Position numbers and translations under genes: made by a program. DNA of 64,000 nt, taken from NCBI RefSeq assembly GCF_014650675.1, contig NZ_BMVK01000004.1, positions 361,866 through 425,865 on the forward strand. Direction: 5' to 3'. The DNA is from Streptomyces anulatus. Its GTDB lineage: Bacteria > Actinomycetota > Actinomycetes > Streptomycetales > Streptomycetaceae. This document shows, piece by piece, positions 9,132 through 17,575 of the stretch. Numbering within the stretch: the first letter of the stretch is position 1; each line of letters opens with the position of its first letter. Below the pieces are notes generated by a model. It did not search any database. It saw only the letters and a program-made list of their open reading frames with translations, and had not been told where the DNA came from.

Positions 9132-10331
9132 GTGACCGGCGCTGACTACCTGCTTCCGTTCCGCACGAAACTGCGCTCGATGCGCACCGAGTCCTTCGGG
9201 GCCGATCCGGCCGGAGCGCGGATGGAGCGCATCCGCCGCTCGCCCCATTTCGTCGACGGGGTGTTCCAGAACCCGGTGGGGGCCCGGACCAGGCCCTCCG
9301 GGTCCACCGTCGAATTCGCCAAGATCTACTTCCACAAGGAGCAGCGGGCCCGCAGGACGCCGACCGGCACCGTGCCCGTCCACGCCACGACCCTCGCCGA
9401 TCTGGCCGCGCCCCCCGCCACCGGGCTCCGGCTGACCTGGATGGGCCACTCCAGCGTGCTGGCGGAGATCGACGGACGGCGGATCCTGTTCGACCCGGTC
9501 TGGGGCGAGCGCTGTTCCCCGTTCCCGTTCGCCGGGCCCAAGCGTCTGCACCCCACTCCGCTGTCGCTGGCAGCGCTCGGACCCGTCGACGTGGTCGTGA
9601 TCTCCCACGACCACTACGACCACCTCGACCTGCCGACGATCCGTGCCCTGGCCGGAACCGACACGGTCTTCGCCGTGCCGCTCGGGGTCGGAGCCCATCT
9701 GGAGCGCTGGGGCGTCCCCCCGAACCGGATGCACGAGCTCGACTGGAACGAGACCGCGACCGTCGCCGGAATCAGCCTCACCGCCACCCCCGCACGCCAC
9801 TTCTGCGGCCGCGGGCTGCGCAACCAGCAGCACACCCTCTGGGCGTCGTGGGTCGTCACGGGCCCGGAGCACCGGATCTACCACAGCGGGGACACCGGCT
9901 ATTTCCCCGGCTTCCGGGACATCGGGGCCGAGCACGGGCCCTTCGACGCCACCATGATCCAGATCGGCGCGTACTCGGAGTACTGGCCGGACATCCACAT
10001 GACCCCCGCCGAAGGCATGCTTGCCCACCTGGACCTCCAGGGCGGGCGCCCGCACGGTGTGCTGCTGCCGATCCACTGGGGCACCTTCAATCTGGCGCCG
10101 CACCCCTGGGCGGAGCCCGGGGAGTGGACGAAGGACGCCGGCGAGGAGGCCGGGCAGGCGGTGGCGTTCCCCCGGCCGGGCGAACCGTTCGAACCGGCGG
10201 GGAAGCTCCCGGCCGAGGCATGGTGGCGCGCGGTGTCCCAGCCGATCGCGCACCCGTGGCGGCGCCCTCGGGGCGCGGAGAGCGTGGCCGAGACGAGCAG
10301 GGGCGATATGGACCTCGCGGGCGAGCGGTGA
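9132..10331 (+). CDS. Metallo-beta-lactamase-fold hydrolase (NAPE-PLD/UlaG-like)
   Basis: The 399-residue protein has the dinuclear-metal motif HxHxDH as HDHYDH at residues 159-164 (VVVISHDHYDHLDLP). Later ligands lie in PARHFCGRGLRNQQHTLWASWV, YHSGDTGYFPGF (the Asp of the fourth motif) and LLPIHWGTFNLAPHPWAEP. The order WMGHSSVLAEIDGRRILFDPVWGERCSP is typical of N-acyl-phosphatidylethanolamine phospholipase D-like proteins, so a phosphodiester or lactone substrate is likely, but the true one is unknown. The GTG at 9132 is chosen because CAGGAG lies 6 bases upstream. The gene is monocistronic and ends 50 bases before a strong hairpin. Confidence 0.9.
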   Translation: MTGADYLLPFRTKLRSMRTESFGADPAGARMERIRRSPHFVDGVFQNPVGARTRPSGSTVEFAKIYFHKEQRARRTPTGTVPVHATTLADLAAPPATGLRLTWMGHSSVLAEIDGRRILFDPVWGERCSPFPFAGPKRLHPTPLSLAALGPVDVVVISHDHYDHLDLPTIRALAGTDTVFAVPLGVGAHLERWGVPPNRMHELDWNETATVAGISLTATPARHFCGRGLRNQQHTLWASWVVTGPEHRIYHSGDTGYFPGFRDIGAEHGPFDATMIQIGAYSEYWPDIHMTPAEGMLAHLDLQGGRPHGVLLPIHWGTFNLAPHPWAEPGEWTKDAGEEAGQAVAFPRPGEPFEPAGKLPAEAWWRAVSQPIAHPWRRPRGAESVAETSRGDMDLAGER

Positions 10332-10380
10332 CATCGGGCCGGTGACGAGCTGGGGGAGCCGGTCCGGTACGCGCGGTGAA

Positions 10381-10415
10381 GACCGCTCGGAGCGGGGCGG
10401 CGCTCCGAGCCGGTC
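10381..10415 (+). terminator. Hairpin after the metallo-hydrolase gene
   Basis: GCTCGGAGCG (10385-10394) and CGCTCCGAGC (10401-10410) form a perfect 10-bp stem with a 6-base loop, and GACC/GGTC extends it past a one-base bulge. No T-run follows, as is usual in Streptomyces. The rest of the 10332-10545 gap shows nothing else that I can support. Confidence 0.7.
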
Positions 10416-10545
10416 AGAGCCCCGAGGGATGACGGGAAAGCCAGTCGGCATGCCGATCGCGCAGCTGGTCAGGCTCGCCGGACGTGGCAAGGAATACGTA
10501 GAACACGATGCAGGGCGGACCTTTGCCGGCTGACAGCATGGCCAC

Positions 10546-10989
10546 ATGAGTGCAGTGGAGCTGGGCGAGTTCGGTGTGCGCCGCGCGAGCGAGTCGGAGG
10601 CAGACTCGCTGATCGGGATCGACGCGATGGCGGTCGAGGGCAACGGCGAACGGCAGGCGAGCATCCGAAGGTGGTGCCGGCAGGGCCTGGCGGTCGTCGC
10701 GGAGGACGCGTCCGGCCCGCTCGGCTACTGCGTGGTTGAGTACACGTTCTTCGAGCAGGGCTTCGTGACGATGCTGATGGTGGCGCCCTCCGCCCGCGGC
10801 AGAGGCGTCGGCCATCGGTTGCTGACCGCCGCGGCAGCCTCATGCACCACCCCGAAGCTGTTCACCTCGACCAACGTGTCCAACCAGCCGATGCAGCGGC
10901 TGCTCCAACGAAACGGATGGAGCCCGGTCGGCCTTCTCCACGGCCTCGATGAGGGCGACCCCGAGCTGTTCTACCTCTGCCGACGGTAG
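10546..10989 (+). CDS. GNAT family N-acetyltransferase
   Basis: The 147-residue protein is a single GNAT domain that transfers an acetyl group from acetyl-CoA to an unknown amine. The acetyl-CoA binding motif A is clear in TMLMVAPSARGRGVGHRLLTAAAAS (RGRGVG is the pyrophosphate loop). It is followed by the motif B region TSTNVSNQPMQRLLQRNGWSPVG, where the Asn and the NGW turn are typical. It starts at the ATG at 10546 and appears monocistronic; the ribosome binding site is weak. This is an ordinary small acetyltransferase and the neighbours give no clue to substrate. Confidence 0.9.
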   Translation: MSAVELGEFGVRRASESEADSLIGIDAMAVEGNGERQASIRRWCRQGLAVVAEDASGPLGYCVVEYTFFEQGFVTMLMVAPSARGRGVGHRLLTAAAASCTTPKLFTSTNVSNQPMQRLLQRNGWSPVGLLHGLDEGDPELFYLCRR

Positions 10990-11116
10990 ACCAGGACGCA
11001 TTCAGCGACGCCCGACCACCGTTTCCGACCCGACCCGGGGCGATGACCGCTCACGCTGCCCGCGCGGCTTCCAAATCACACGACACCGCCTCTGAGCTGT
11101 GGGAACCTCACCTGCG

Positions 11117-11632
11117 ATGACACAACGAACCGATACACCCCCCACGTGGGACGAACGTACGCAGCTGGCCACCTTCCTGGACTACGCCCGTGACACGGCG
11201 CGAGCCAAGTGCGAGGGCGTGTCCGAGGGGGACGCCCGCAAGGCACCGCTCCCGAACTCGCCGTTGATGACGATGTGCGGGCTGATCAGTCACCTGCGTT
11301 GGGTCGAGCATCACTGGGTCCAGGTGATGTTTCTCGGTGAGGAGCCCGAGGGGCCGCTCACGGGGGCGACCGACGACGACCCCGACCCCGAGATGCGGAC
11401 AGCGGTCGACATCCCGCTGCCCCGGCTTCTCGCCGAGTACGAGGAACAGAGCACCCGCTATCGCCGCCTGCTGGCCGACCGCGACCTGAACTCAACGGCC
11501 GTACGTCCTATCGGCGACGGCCGCCACGTGGACCTGCGCTGGGTGGTCCTCCACCTCATCGAAGAGATCTCCCGCCACAACGGTCACCTCGATGTCGTGC
11601 GTGAACTCGTCGACGGGCAGACCGGCGTCTAG
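11117..11632 (+). CDS. DinB family protein (DUF664)
   Basis: A 171-residue four-helix-bundle protein of the DinB/YfiT group. The helices carry the conserved histidines expected for metal binding: LISHLRWVEHHWV and VVLHLIEEISRHNGHLDVVRELVDG, the second being the hallmark DUF664 C-terminal motif. In actinobacteria such proteins include mycothiol-dependent enzymes; the activity of this one is not known. The ATG at 11117 starts the conserved region (MTQRTDTPPTWDERTQLATFLDYARDT); a GTG at 11099 is an alternative. It stands alone between a GNAT gene and a secreted-protein gene. Confidence 0.9.
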   Translation: MTQRTDTPPTWDERTQLATFLDYARDTARAKCEGVSEGDARKAPLPNSPLMTMCGLISHLRWVEHHWVQVMFLGEEPEGPLTGATDDDPDPEMRTAVDIPLPRLLAEYEEQSTRYRRLLADRDLNSTAVRPIGDGRHVDLRWVVLHLIEEISRHNGHLDVVRELVDGQTGV

Positions 11633-11859
11633 CTTCCCCCGGCATTCATGAGCGGGGCCGGGCGGCGTCCGCGTCTGATGGGCCCCGGCGTACGCCGTGA
11701 GAGGTATCGCTTCACCGGTGGGCTCAGCCGCACGGCGGAAAGAGGTCACGACCGGTGACTGACGTGTGCGGAGCGGATGTTCAGCAGGATCGGTCGTGGC
11801 GGAGCGGAGGTTCTCCCACTCCGGCGCTTCGGTTCCACGACCACGAATGGAGTTCCACC

Positions 11860-12504
11860 ATGTCCCGATCCAAGCGGTCCAACCGCGCCGTCACGTTCCT
11901 CGCGGCGGCCGCCGTGGTGGCGACCACCGCGGGGGTCGCCTCCGCGTCGACAGCACCCGCGTCCGAGCCCGGCAAGACCGCGCGGGCCTCCGCCCCTTCC
12001 GGGTCCCTCACCTCCAGCCTCAAGGGCTGGGGGCGTATGGACTATCCCGACGCCGGTCACGACATCCAGGTCACCGTCGACGCCCACGCCACCTTCAAGG
12101 GCGTGGGCTGGGCCGAGCCCGACAAATCCTGGGGCACCTTCCGCATCCACCACCGGATGCCGGCCGCCAAGGGCGAGCCCGAGAAGGTCAATTGGGGCGA
12201 CTTCAAGGTCGACTGCCTGACCAGCGGCGGTCCCACCGCCACCGTCACCGGTCGTATCGTGCGCACCGGGGGCAACGTCGGTGGCTGGGACGACTATCTG
12301 AAGCGGCATGTCCGCATGGGGATCAGCTTCTACGTGGGAGAAGGCAAGGACAACGGTCCCAGCCGCATAGGGCTCTCCGGAGGCACGGAGAAGGGCGAGC
12401 CGCTGCTGAGCAAGTGCATGGCACCGGCCGCCGACTCCAAGGTGATCACGGGCGGCTACGACCTCACGGACAGAGCTCCGGCCGGGTTCAGTCGATCTTC
12501 TTGA
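11860..12504 (+). CDS. Secreted protein of unknown function
   Basis: The 214-residue product has a Sec signal peptide: basic MSRSKRSNR, hydrophobic [17 protein letters not shown] and a cleavage site near ASASTA. The mature part ([26 protein letters not shown]...[12 protein letters not shown]) looks beta-rich, with two cysteines (VDCLTSG and LSKCMAP) that could form one disulfide. I do not recognise a catalytic motif. The ATG at 11860 has GGAG 7 bases upstream. The last 17 bases overlap the end of the convergent acetyltransferase gene. The preceding gap (11633-11859) must hold its promoter, but I could not identify a convincing one. Confidence 0.75.
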   Translation: MSRSKRSNRAVTFLAAAAVVATTAGVASASTAPASEPGKTARASAPSGSLTSSLKGWGRMDYPDAGHDIQVTVDAHATFKGVGWAEPDKSWGTFRIHHRMPAAKGEPEKVNWGDFKVDCLTSGGPTATVTGRIVRTGGNVGGWDDYLKRHVRMGISFYVGEGKDNGPSRIGLSGGTEKGEPLLSKCMAPAADSKVITGGYDLTDRAPAGFSRSS

Positions 12505-13039
12505 TCACCCGGGCGGGCACTCCCGCGACCACGGTGCCGGCAGGAACATCACGGGTGACCACCGCACCGGCGGCGACCACCGCGCCGGCACCGACGGTCA
12601 CCCCCTGCGTGATCACGGCAGCCGTCCCGATCCAGACGTCGTCCTCGATGACGATCGGCGCGAAGGAGAGGTACTCGCGGCGCTCGGCCAGGGGCAGTGG
12701 ATGGCCTCCGGTGATGAGGCTGACCTTCGGGGCGATCATGACGCCGTTCCCGATACGGATGCCTCCCTTGTCCATGAAGGTGCATCCCTGGTTGACGAAG
12801 ACGTTCTCCCCGAACGTCGTGTTCAGTCCGTGCTCGGTGAAGAACGGCGGGTAGATCATCACCGATTCCGGCAGCGGGCCACCGAACACAACAGAAAGTA
12901 GTTCCGTGCGACCTTCGCTGTCGCTGAACGGAAGCACGTTCAGTCGAGACGTCGCATCGGTCACCTCCACGATCCGTTCCGCGTGACGTGCGAAATCAGG
13001 CGTCTGGACATACATGACCTGCTCTGTGCGCGTAGACAT
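12488..13039 (-). CDS. Hexapeptide-repeat sugar O-acetyltransferase (Maa/NodL/LacA-like)
   Basis: The 183-residue protein is a left-handed beta-helix acetyltransferase. Hexapeptide repeats run from about residue 75 to the end ([39 protein letters not shown], then [54 protein letters not shown]). The catalytic histidine is expected in GGHPL. The pattern matches maltose, galactoside and NodL acetyltransferases, which transfer acetyl from acetyl-CoA to a sugar hydroxyl. It ends inside the last codons of the convergent secreted-protein gene. Upstream lies a 36-bp palindrome at 13116-13151. Confidence 0.9.
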   Translation of the reverse strand: MSTRTEQVMYVQTPDFARHAERIVEVTDATSRLNVLPFSDSEGRTELLSVVFGGPLPESVMIYPPFFTEHGLNTTFGENVFVNQGCTFMDKGGIRIGNGVMIAPKVSLITGGHPLPLAERREYLSFAPIVIEDDVWIGTAAVITQGVTVGAGAVVAAGAVVTRDVPAGTVVAGVPARVIKKID

Positions 13040-13115
13040 GTGCTGATCCCATCACCGTGCAGAGCACACAATCAAACAACCGCGCACCACACCAGGTACA
13101 ACCAATAGTTGTGGA

Positions 13116-13151
13116 AGTGGGGGGTGGTGCGGCGCCGCATCACCCCCCACT
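13116..13151. repeat. 36-bp loopless palindrome
   Basis: AGTGGGGGGTGGTGCGGC (13116-13133) is followed directly by GCCGCATCACCCCCCACT (13134-13151), its reverse complement except for one base. It sits between the acetyltransferase start and the MerR/TipAS stop. It may act as an operator for the acetyltransferase or as an upstream part of a terminator. Confidence 0.85.
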
Positions 13152-13170
13152 GGTGTGGCACCGCACGCCC

Positions 13171-13205
13171 GGGGGCCGCCGCCGGGTCGTCCTGCGGCGG
13201 CCCCC
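13171..13205 (-). terminator. Terminator of the MerR/TipAS gene
   Basis: GGGGGCCGCCGC (13171-13182) and GCGGCGGCCCCC (13194-13205) form a perfect 12-bp stem with an 11-base loop, ending 6 bases from the minus-strand stop codon at 13212. Confidence 0.85.
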
Positions 13206-13211
13206 TCCTGG

Positions 13212-13973
13212 TCAGGCGAGCCGGGAAGCGGTGTACGCCTCGATGGCGTCCCGCTGATACGCGGCCAGGCCCGGGGCGATGGACTCGTACGCGGCGCGCC
13301 ACCGCTCGTTGTCCACGCAGGAGCGCCCGATCGCGCGGTACTCGTCGGCGGACACGGCATGCAGTGCCGTGAGCGCCGTGTACTGCGCTTCGATCTCGGC
13401 CTGCACCGGCTCGGCGTCGGCCGGGACGCCGGCGGCCATGTGCTCGGCCAGCCGGATCATCAGCGCCGTGCGCTCGCGCTGTCCGGCCTCGGTCTCGGCC
13501 GGGGTCATGACGGCCGCCCGTCGGCCGGCCTCCTCCGCGAGCCCGGGAAAGTCACGCAGATTCCCCTCGTACTGAGAGGGCTGGATGCCCTCGAACAGGT
13601 TCTCCGGTCGGTTGATGGCGGTCATGGGCCTACCGTCCCTTCTGGACTGCTCCAGCTCGGCGATCGTGCGGGAGACGGTCGTGGCCAGGGCGTCCAGCCG
13701 GTCCCGCTCCGCGAGCAGCCGCCGGTGGTGCCCGCGCAGGGCATCCACCGTGTCGACCTGGTCGGCGAGGACCCTGCCGATCTCCGGCAGCCCGACGTCC
13801 AGGGCCCGCAGCACGAGGATCTGTTGCAGCAGCAGAAGCTGGTGCTCCTCGTAATAGCGGTGGCCGTTGGAGCCGATCCGGGCCGGCGGCAGCAGGCCGA
13901 TCTCGTCGTAGTGCCGCAGCGTCCGGGCGGTCACCCCCGACATCCGGGCGACCTCGGAGATCGGCCAGTCCAT
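13212..13973 (-). CDS. MerR family regulator with TipAS antibiotic-recognition domain
   Basis: The 253-residue protein has an N-terminal MerR winged helix (residues 2-70: ISEVARMSGVTARTLRHYDEIGLLPPARIGSNGHRYYEEHQLLLLQQI). A coiled-coil dimerisation helix follows, then a C-terminal TipAS domain (about 135-253) ending SIAPGLAAYQRDAIEAYTASRLA. TipAL of S. lividans has the same length and layout and binds thiopeptides, activating promoters with 19-bp spacers. The TipAS domain here lacks an obvious cysteine of the kind that captures thiostrepton (CVDNERW has one late cysteine), so its ligand may differ. ATG 13973 has AGGA at 7 bases; GTG 13979 is an alternative. Confidence 0.9.
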   Translation of the reverse strand: MDWPISEVARMSGVTARTLRHYDEIGLLPPARIGSNGHRYYEEHQLLLLQQILVLRALDVGLPEIGRVLADQVDTVDALRGHHRRLLAERDRLDALATTVSRTIAELEQSRRDGRPMTAINRPENLFEGIQPSQYEGNLRDFPGLAEEAGRRAAVMTPAETEAGQRERTALMIRLAEHMAAGVPADAEPVQAEIEAQYTALTALHAVSADEYRAIGRSCVDNERWRAAYESIAPGLAAYQRDAIEAYTASRLA

Positions 13974-14117
13974 CGCCACGTCCTCACTCCCTCACGAGCG
14001 CCTCGCAGGGCCGGTTCCTCCGGCCCTGGTCATGACCGTAGAAGCTGCCGCAGCGGCAACTTCAAGCCCGGATCCGCGCCGGTCGGAAGCCCGGCTCACC
14101 GGGCCGGACGGCATGGC

Positions 14118-14615
14118 TCAGCACCGGCCCTCCTCGACGGTGATGGAGAGGCTGACCGTGATGTTCTCCAGGGCCGACTCGGGCTCCGGCGGCGACACGC
14201 TCAGACAGAACGCCGCGTCGACGTCCTTCGCCGTGACCTCGAACCGGTCGACGGACGGGGCCGCGTCCTCGTCGTAGGGATCGTTCGCGTCATCGACGTA
14301 GACCATGCCGCCGTTCGAGGGGCCTTCGCCGCTCTCCTTCAGCGCGTCGCGGATCAGACGGTCGTAACCGCCGGTCCAGGAGCTGAAGGTGTGCGGCTCC
14401 GACTCCAGGTCCCGGACGGCCGTGTGCACGGCGTCGCGCAACTCGCCCTCGCTCCACGAAGAACTCGAGAAGAGGTAGTACATGCCCCCGGCGGCGAACA
14501 GCAGGGATCCGATGATGAGGGCCACGCCGATCGGATGGTTCGGGTTGTAGACATAGCGACTTGTTCCCCAGTTGGAGCGGACGAATATCGGCTCGTCGTC
14601 ATGGTCCTTGCTCAT
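14118..14615 (-). CDS. Single-pass membrane protein of unknown function
   Basis: A 165-residue protein starts MSKDHDDEPIFVRSNWGTSRYVYNPNHPIGVAL and has one transmembrane helix at about residues 29-50 (GVALIIGSLLFAAGGMYYLF). A serine-rich stalk and an acidic extracytoplasmic or cytoplasmic domain follow (LRDAVHTAVRDLESEPHTFSSW...). The FVRSNWGTSRYVYNPNHPIG lead is a recognisable lineage-specific motif seen in streptomycete membrane proteins of unknown function. No catalytic residue is apparent. It lies alone, convergent with nothing and divergent from the next membrane-protein gene. Confidence 0.75.
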   Translation of the reverse strand: MSKDHDDEPIFVRSNWGTSRYVYNPNHPIGVALIIGSLLFAAGGMYYLFSSSSWSEGELRDAVHTAVRDLESEPHTFSSWTGGYDRLIRDALKESGEGPSNGGMVYVDDANDPYDEDAAPSVDRFEVTAKDVDAAFCLSVSPPEPESALENITVSLSITVEEGRC

Positions 14616-14629
14616 GTGCGGGAGCCTAA

Positions 14630-14654
14630 GGCCTCTCGTTCGGAGCACGCCGGG
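14630..14654 (+). repeat. Dispersed repeat, copy A
   Basis: This 25-bp element (GGCCTCTCGTTCGGA core start) matches the element at 15241-15265 at 21 of 25 positions, in the same orientation. The two copies flank the membrane-protein gene at 14767-15240. Confidence 0.7.
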
Positions 14655-14766
14655 ATCGTCGCCGGCGGGCCACGGCCCCCGGGGCGGGCCGTGGTGCTGT
14701 TCGGCGTGTTCCTGACACCGGTCGCGGCGCAACGTTCGGCGGCCGGTGAGCGTCCTAGCGGGTGTG

Positions 14767-15240
14767 ATGGATCTTCCTGAGACCACGAACCCCGTCGACA
14801 CCCAGGACGAGCACGAGGACGAGCGAGTGCGGTCCGGCCCGCTGTGGCGTCATGCGCTGTGGGCGGCGATCGTCACCGCCGCCGGAGTGACGCTGGGCTG
14901 GCTGGGCGCCCTGTTCCGCATCGGCCCGGAGGAGTACGGCCTGCCGCCCGCCGCCCCGGGAGCGCTCTGGCCCTATCTGCTCGCCTGGGCCGTGATCGGC
15001 CTGGCGCTGGGTGCCATCCTGCGGTTCGTGGCGGCCAGGGTGCCGGTCTACTCCCCGGCGGAGGTTCTCCTCGGCACCGTCATGATCGGCACCCGGCTGT
15101 CCCTGGGCTGGCGGCCGGAGCCTCTCGAAGTCGCGGGACTGGCCGCGGCCGCGCTGTTCCTGGTGATCGTCTGGTGCGCCGTCGCCCTGCGCGGGGCGAC
15201 CGTCGTGCGACGGTCCCAGGACGCTTCCGGGGTCGCCTAG
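14767..15240 (+). CDS. Multi-pass membrane protein of unknown function
   Basis: The 157-residue protein has an acidic N-terminus (MDLPETTNPVDTQDEHEDE). Four hydrophobic segments follow: LWAAIVTAAGVTLGWLGAL, LWPYLLAWAVIGLALGAIL, a weaker AEVLLGTVMIGTRLSLGW, and VAGLAAAALFLVIVWCAVAL. I recognise no family. The start is uncertain: GTG at 14746 is in frame, and the ATG at 14767 has no strong ribosome binding site. The gene is bracketed by two copies of a 25-bp repeat, the second beginning directly after the stop codon, so the gene could have moved or been acquired as a cassette. Confidence 0.65.
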   Translation: MDLPETTNPVDTQDEHEDERVRSGPLWRHALWAAIVTAAGVTLGWLGALFRIGPEEYGLPPAAPGALWPYLLAWAVIGLALGAILRFVAARVPVYSPAEVLLGTVMIGTRLSLGWRPEPLEVAGLAAAALFLVIVWCAVALRGATVVRRSQDASGVA

Positions 15241-15265
15241 GGCCTTTCGTTCGGATCGTGCCGGG
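15241..15265 (+). repeat. Dispersed repeat, copy B
   Basis: The element GGCCTTTCGTTCGGATCGTG... begins right after the stop codon of the membrane-protein gene and matches copy A (14630-14654) at 21 of 25 positions. Confidence 0.7.
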
Positions 15266-15329
15266 CGGCGTGGACCGGTCAGGATCCGCCGGACATGAGC
15301 TGGCGCGCCCAGGTCCGGCGGACCGAGAG

Positions 15330-15367
15330 GTGTCGCGCGGCCGGCGGGGAGGCACCTCGCGCGACAC
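15330..15367. terminator. Hairpin between membrane-protein and PPOX genes
   Basis: GTGTCGCGCG (15330-15339) and CGCGCGACAC (15358-15367) form a perfect 10-bp stem with an 18-base loop, 90 bases after the upstream stop and 90 before the next start. It is a likely terminator for the membrane-protein transcript. Confidence 0.6.
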
Positions 15368-15457
15368 GCCGCACACTCCGGCGTCGGTGACGGGAGACTC
15401 GCCCGGCGCGCGGGCACACTGGGGCAGCCCCCGAATCACCGTACGAAGGAGCGTGCC

Positions 15458-15886
15458 GTGGCACTCACCCGTGAAGAGCGCGAACAGTTCCTCGCCGAGC
15501 CCCATGTCGCCGCACTGGCCGTCGCGTCGGGGGGCAGCGACCGGGCCCCGCTCAGCGTTCCCATCTGGTACCAGTACGCACCCGGCGGCGACGTGCGCAT
15601 CCTCACCGGCCGCACCTCTCGCAAGGCCGAACTGATCGACGCGGCGGGCCGGTTCACCCTCCTGGTCGACCGGCTGGAGCCGACCATCCGCTACGTCTCC
15701 GTCGAGGGGCCCGTCGTCGACGCCCGCCCCGCCACGCGGGCGGACCTGGAGGAGGTGTCGGCGCGCTACCTTCCCGCCGAGAAGGTCGCCGGATACGTGG
15801 ATTTCGCCTGGGAGAACCACGGCGAGCAGGTGGTGATCACCCTCCGCCCCGAGCGCTGGGTCAGCTCGGACCTCGGTCAGGTCTGA
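15458..15886 (+). CDS. Pyridoxamine 5'-phosphate oxidase family protein
   Basis: The 142-residue product is a split beta-barrel flavin/F420 protein. ALTREEREQFLAEPHVAALAVASGG leads into SVPIWYQYAPGGDVRILTGRTSRKAELIDAAGRFTLLVDRL, where the basic TSRKAELI part normally contacts the cofactor phosphate, and into YVSVEGPVVDARPAT. It starts at a GTG with AAGGAG at 7 bases. The conserved barrel is complete and family-length. It probably reduces or oxidises an unknown small molecule; alternatively such proteins bind heme. It is separate from the other PPOX gene at 8589 and not closely similar to it. Confidence 0.88.
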   Translation: MALTREEREQFLAEPHVAALAVASGGSDRAPLSVPIWYQYAPGGDVRILTGRTSRKAELIDAAGRFTLLVDRLEPTIRYVSVEGPVVDARPATRADLEEVSARYLPAEKVAGYVDFAWENHGEQVVITLRPERWVSSDLGQV

Positions 15887-15986
15887 GCCGCGGCCGTGCG
15901 GCGCGCGCGGCGGAGTCCTGCCCCGGCGGGCCGTACCGCGGGTGCCTTTCATGTGTGGCGACGCCGGCACGGGGGAGGTGCGCCCC

Positions 15987-16916
15987 ATGCACTCCTGGAC
16001 TCTTGACGACATGCCCGACCTCTCCGGCTCCACGGCCGTGGTCACCGGCGCCAACAGCGGCATCGGTGCGGTGACCGCACTCGTGCTGGCCCGATCCGGC
16101 GCGCGAACCGTTCTCGCGTGCCGCGATCCGGAGCGCGGTCGGCGTGCCGTGGACGCCGTCCGCCGGGCCGCCCCCGGCTCGGACGCCCGGCTCGTCCGCC
16201 TCGATCTGGCCGATCTGAACAGTGTGGCCGAGGCCGCGGAGGCCATCGCGAAGGAGGTCGACGGGCGGCTCGACCTCCTGGTGAACAACGCCGGGGTGAT
16301 GGCGCTGCCGCCACTGCGTACGGCAGACGGTTTCGAGATGCAGTTCGGCACCAACCACCTGGGCCACTTCGCGTTGACCAACCGGCTGCTCCCCGTCCTC
16401 GGGGTGCGGGGCCCGGCGCGTGTGGTGACACTCTCCTCGCTCGGCCACCGCATCGGCCGTATCGACCTCGACGACCTCAACGCCGAGCGCGCGTACAGCA
16501 AGTGGCGGGCCTACGGCCAGTCCAAGCTCGCCAACCTGCTGTTCACGAAGGAGCTGGACCGGCGGGCCCGTGCCGCAGGACGGGACCTGGTCGCGCTCGC
16601 GGCCCATCCCGGGCTCTCCGCGACGGAGTTGGGTCAGGCCGGGCCGCGTCTGGCCGGGCGGAACTGGGCGGCGAGGCTGGAGCGCACCTCGCGTCTGTAC
16701 ACCCAGCCGGCATCGGCGGGGGCTCTGCCCGTGCTGTACGCGGCGACGCTGCCGGATGCCCCGGGCGGCTCCTACTACGGCCCCGCCCGGCTGGGCGAGA
16801 CCAGGGGAGCCCCGGCGCCCGCCCGGAAGTCGCGGCACGCCCAGGACCCGGTCATGGCAAGGGCGTTGTGGGACGAGTCGGCCCGGCTGACCGGGCTGGA
16901 CGCCGACGCCGTGTGA
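15987..16916 (+). CDS. SDR family oxidoreductase (retinol dehydrogenase-like)
   Basis: A 309-residue short-chain dehydrogenase. The NAD(P)-binding motif TGxxxGxG is TGANSGIG at about residues 20-27, followed by a downstream basic ACRDPER suggesting NADP preference. NNAG appears in LLVNNAGVM, and the catalytic Ser-Tyr-Lys is seen as TLSSLGH, then YGQSKLANLLFTKEL. The NHLGHFALTNRLLP and AAHPG segments place it in the retinol dehydrogenase/WW-domain oxidoreductase-like subgroup. The ATG at 15987 has GGAGG upstream. Substrate unknown. The NTF2-like gene follows after 62 bases and may be co-transcribed. Confidence 0.92.
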   Translation: MHSWTLDDMPDLSGSTAVVTGANSGIGAVTALVLARSGARTVLACRDPERGRRAVDAVRRAAPGSDARLVRLDLADLNSVAEAAEAIAKEVDGRLDLLVNNAGVMALPPLRTADGFEMQFGTNHLGHFALTNRLLPVLGVRGPARVVTLSSLGHRIGRIDLDDLNAERAYSKWRAYGQSKLANLLFTKELDRRARAAGRDLVALAAHPGLSATELGQAGPRLAGRNWAARLERTSRLYTQPASAGALPVLYAATLPDAPGGSYYGPARLGETRGAPAPARKSRHAQDPVMARALWDESARLTGLDADAV

Positions 16917-16978
16917 CGCGTGCCGGGGTCGCCGAAAACAGGTCGTGCGGCCCCGGGGAGCGTTGATAGGAAGAGGCG

Positions 16979-17479
16979 ATGGACACCGATGCGCTGAATC
17001 CCCCGGAGCCACTGGACCCGCTGGACCGTCTGATCGCCGAGCGAGCCTGCGAGCGGCTGGTCGTCGAGTTCGTCCGCACGCTCGATCTGGGTGAACCCGG
17101 CGACGTGGCCGAGCTGTTCACCCCCGACGGCGTGTGGGAATGGGCCGAGGGGAACCGGAGGATCGAGGGCAGGGACGCCCTGCGCGCCTATTTCGGCGCC
17201 CGCCCCGCCGACCGGCTCTCCCGCCGCCTGTGCACCAACATCCTGGTGACCCTGACGTCCGCGTCGTCGGCGACGGCGAGCACGTACTTCACGACGTACC
17301 GCGTGGACGGTCATGCCGGCGGCATGCTGCCGCCGCGGCTTCCCGTGCAGGTCGGACACTACGAGGACACGTTCCGCAAGGCCGACGGCCGGTGGCTCCT
17401 CGCGGCGCGGGCCACGTACCTCGACTTCGGAGGACCGACCGAACGGCTGGGCCCGGCGGACTCCCGGCGCGAGGCGTAG
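16979..17479 (+). CDS. Nuclear transport factor 2 / SnoaL-like family protein
   Basis: A 166-residue protein with the cone-shaped NTF2-like fold pattern: DRLIAERACERLVVEFVRTLDLGEPGDVAELFTPDGVWEWAEGNRRIEGRDALRAYF, then late strands VQVGHYEDTFRKADGRWLLAARATYLDF. Members bind or isomerise small hydrophobic compounds in many pathways. GATAGGAAGAGG precedes the ATG. It follows the SDR gene by 62 bases on the same strand, and the two may act on the same compound. It ends before a very strong terminator. Confidence 0.88.
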   Translation: MDTDALNPPEPLDPLDRLIAERACERLVVEFVRTLDLGEPGDVAELFTPDGVWEWAEGNRRIEGRDALRAYFGARPADRLSRRLCTNILVTLTSASSATASTYFTTYRVDGHAGGMLPPRLPVQVGHYEDTFRKADGRWLLAARATYLDFGGPTERLGPADSRREA

Positions 17480-17506
17480 AGGACGGTGCCGCCCGGCGTG
17501 ACCCAA

Positions 17507-17546
17507 CGCCCGGTGCCCGGCAGGAGGACCTGCCGGGCACCGGGCG
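17507..17546. terminator. Strong bidirectional terminator
   Basis: CGCCCGGTGCCCGGCAGG (17507-17524) and its exact reverse complement (17529-17546) form an 18-bp stem closed by the tetraloop AGGA. It lies between the convergent NTF2-like and GAPDH genes and can serve both. Confidence 0.93.
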
Positions 17547-17575
17547 CCGTGTGACGGACCGAACGGGGTCCGGGG

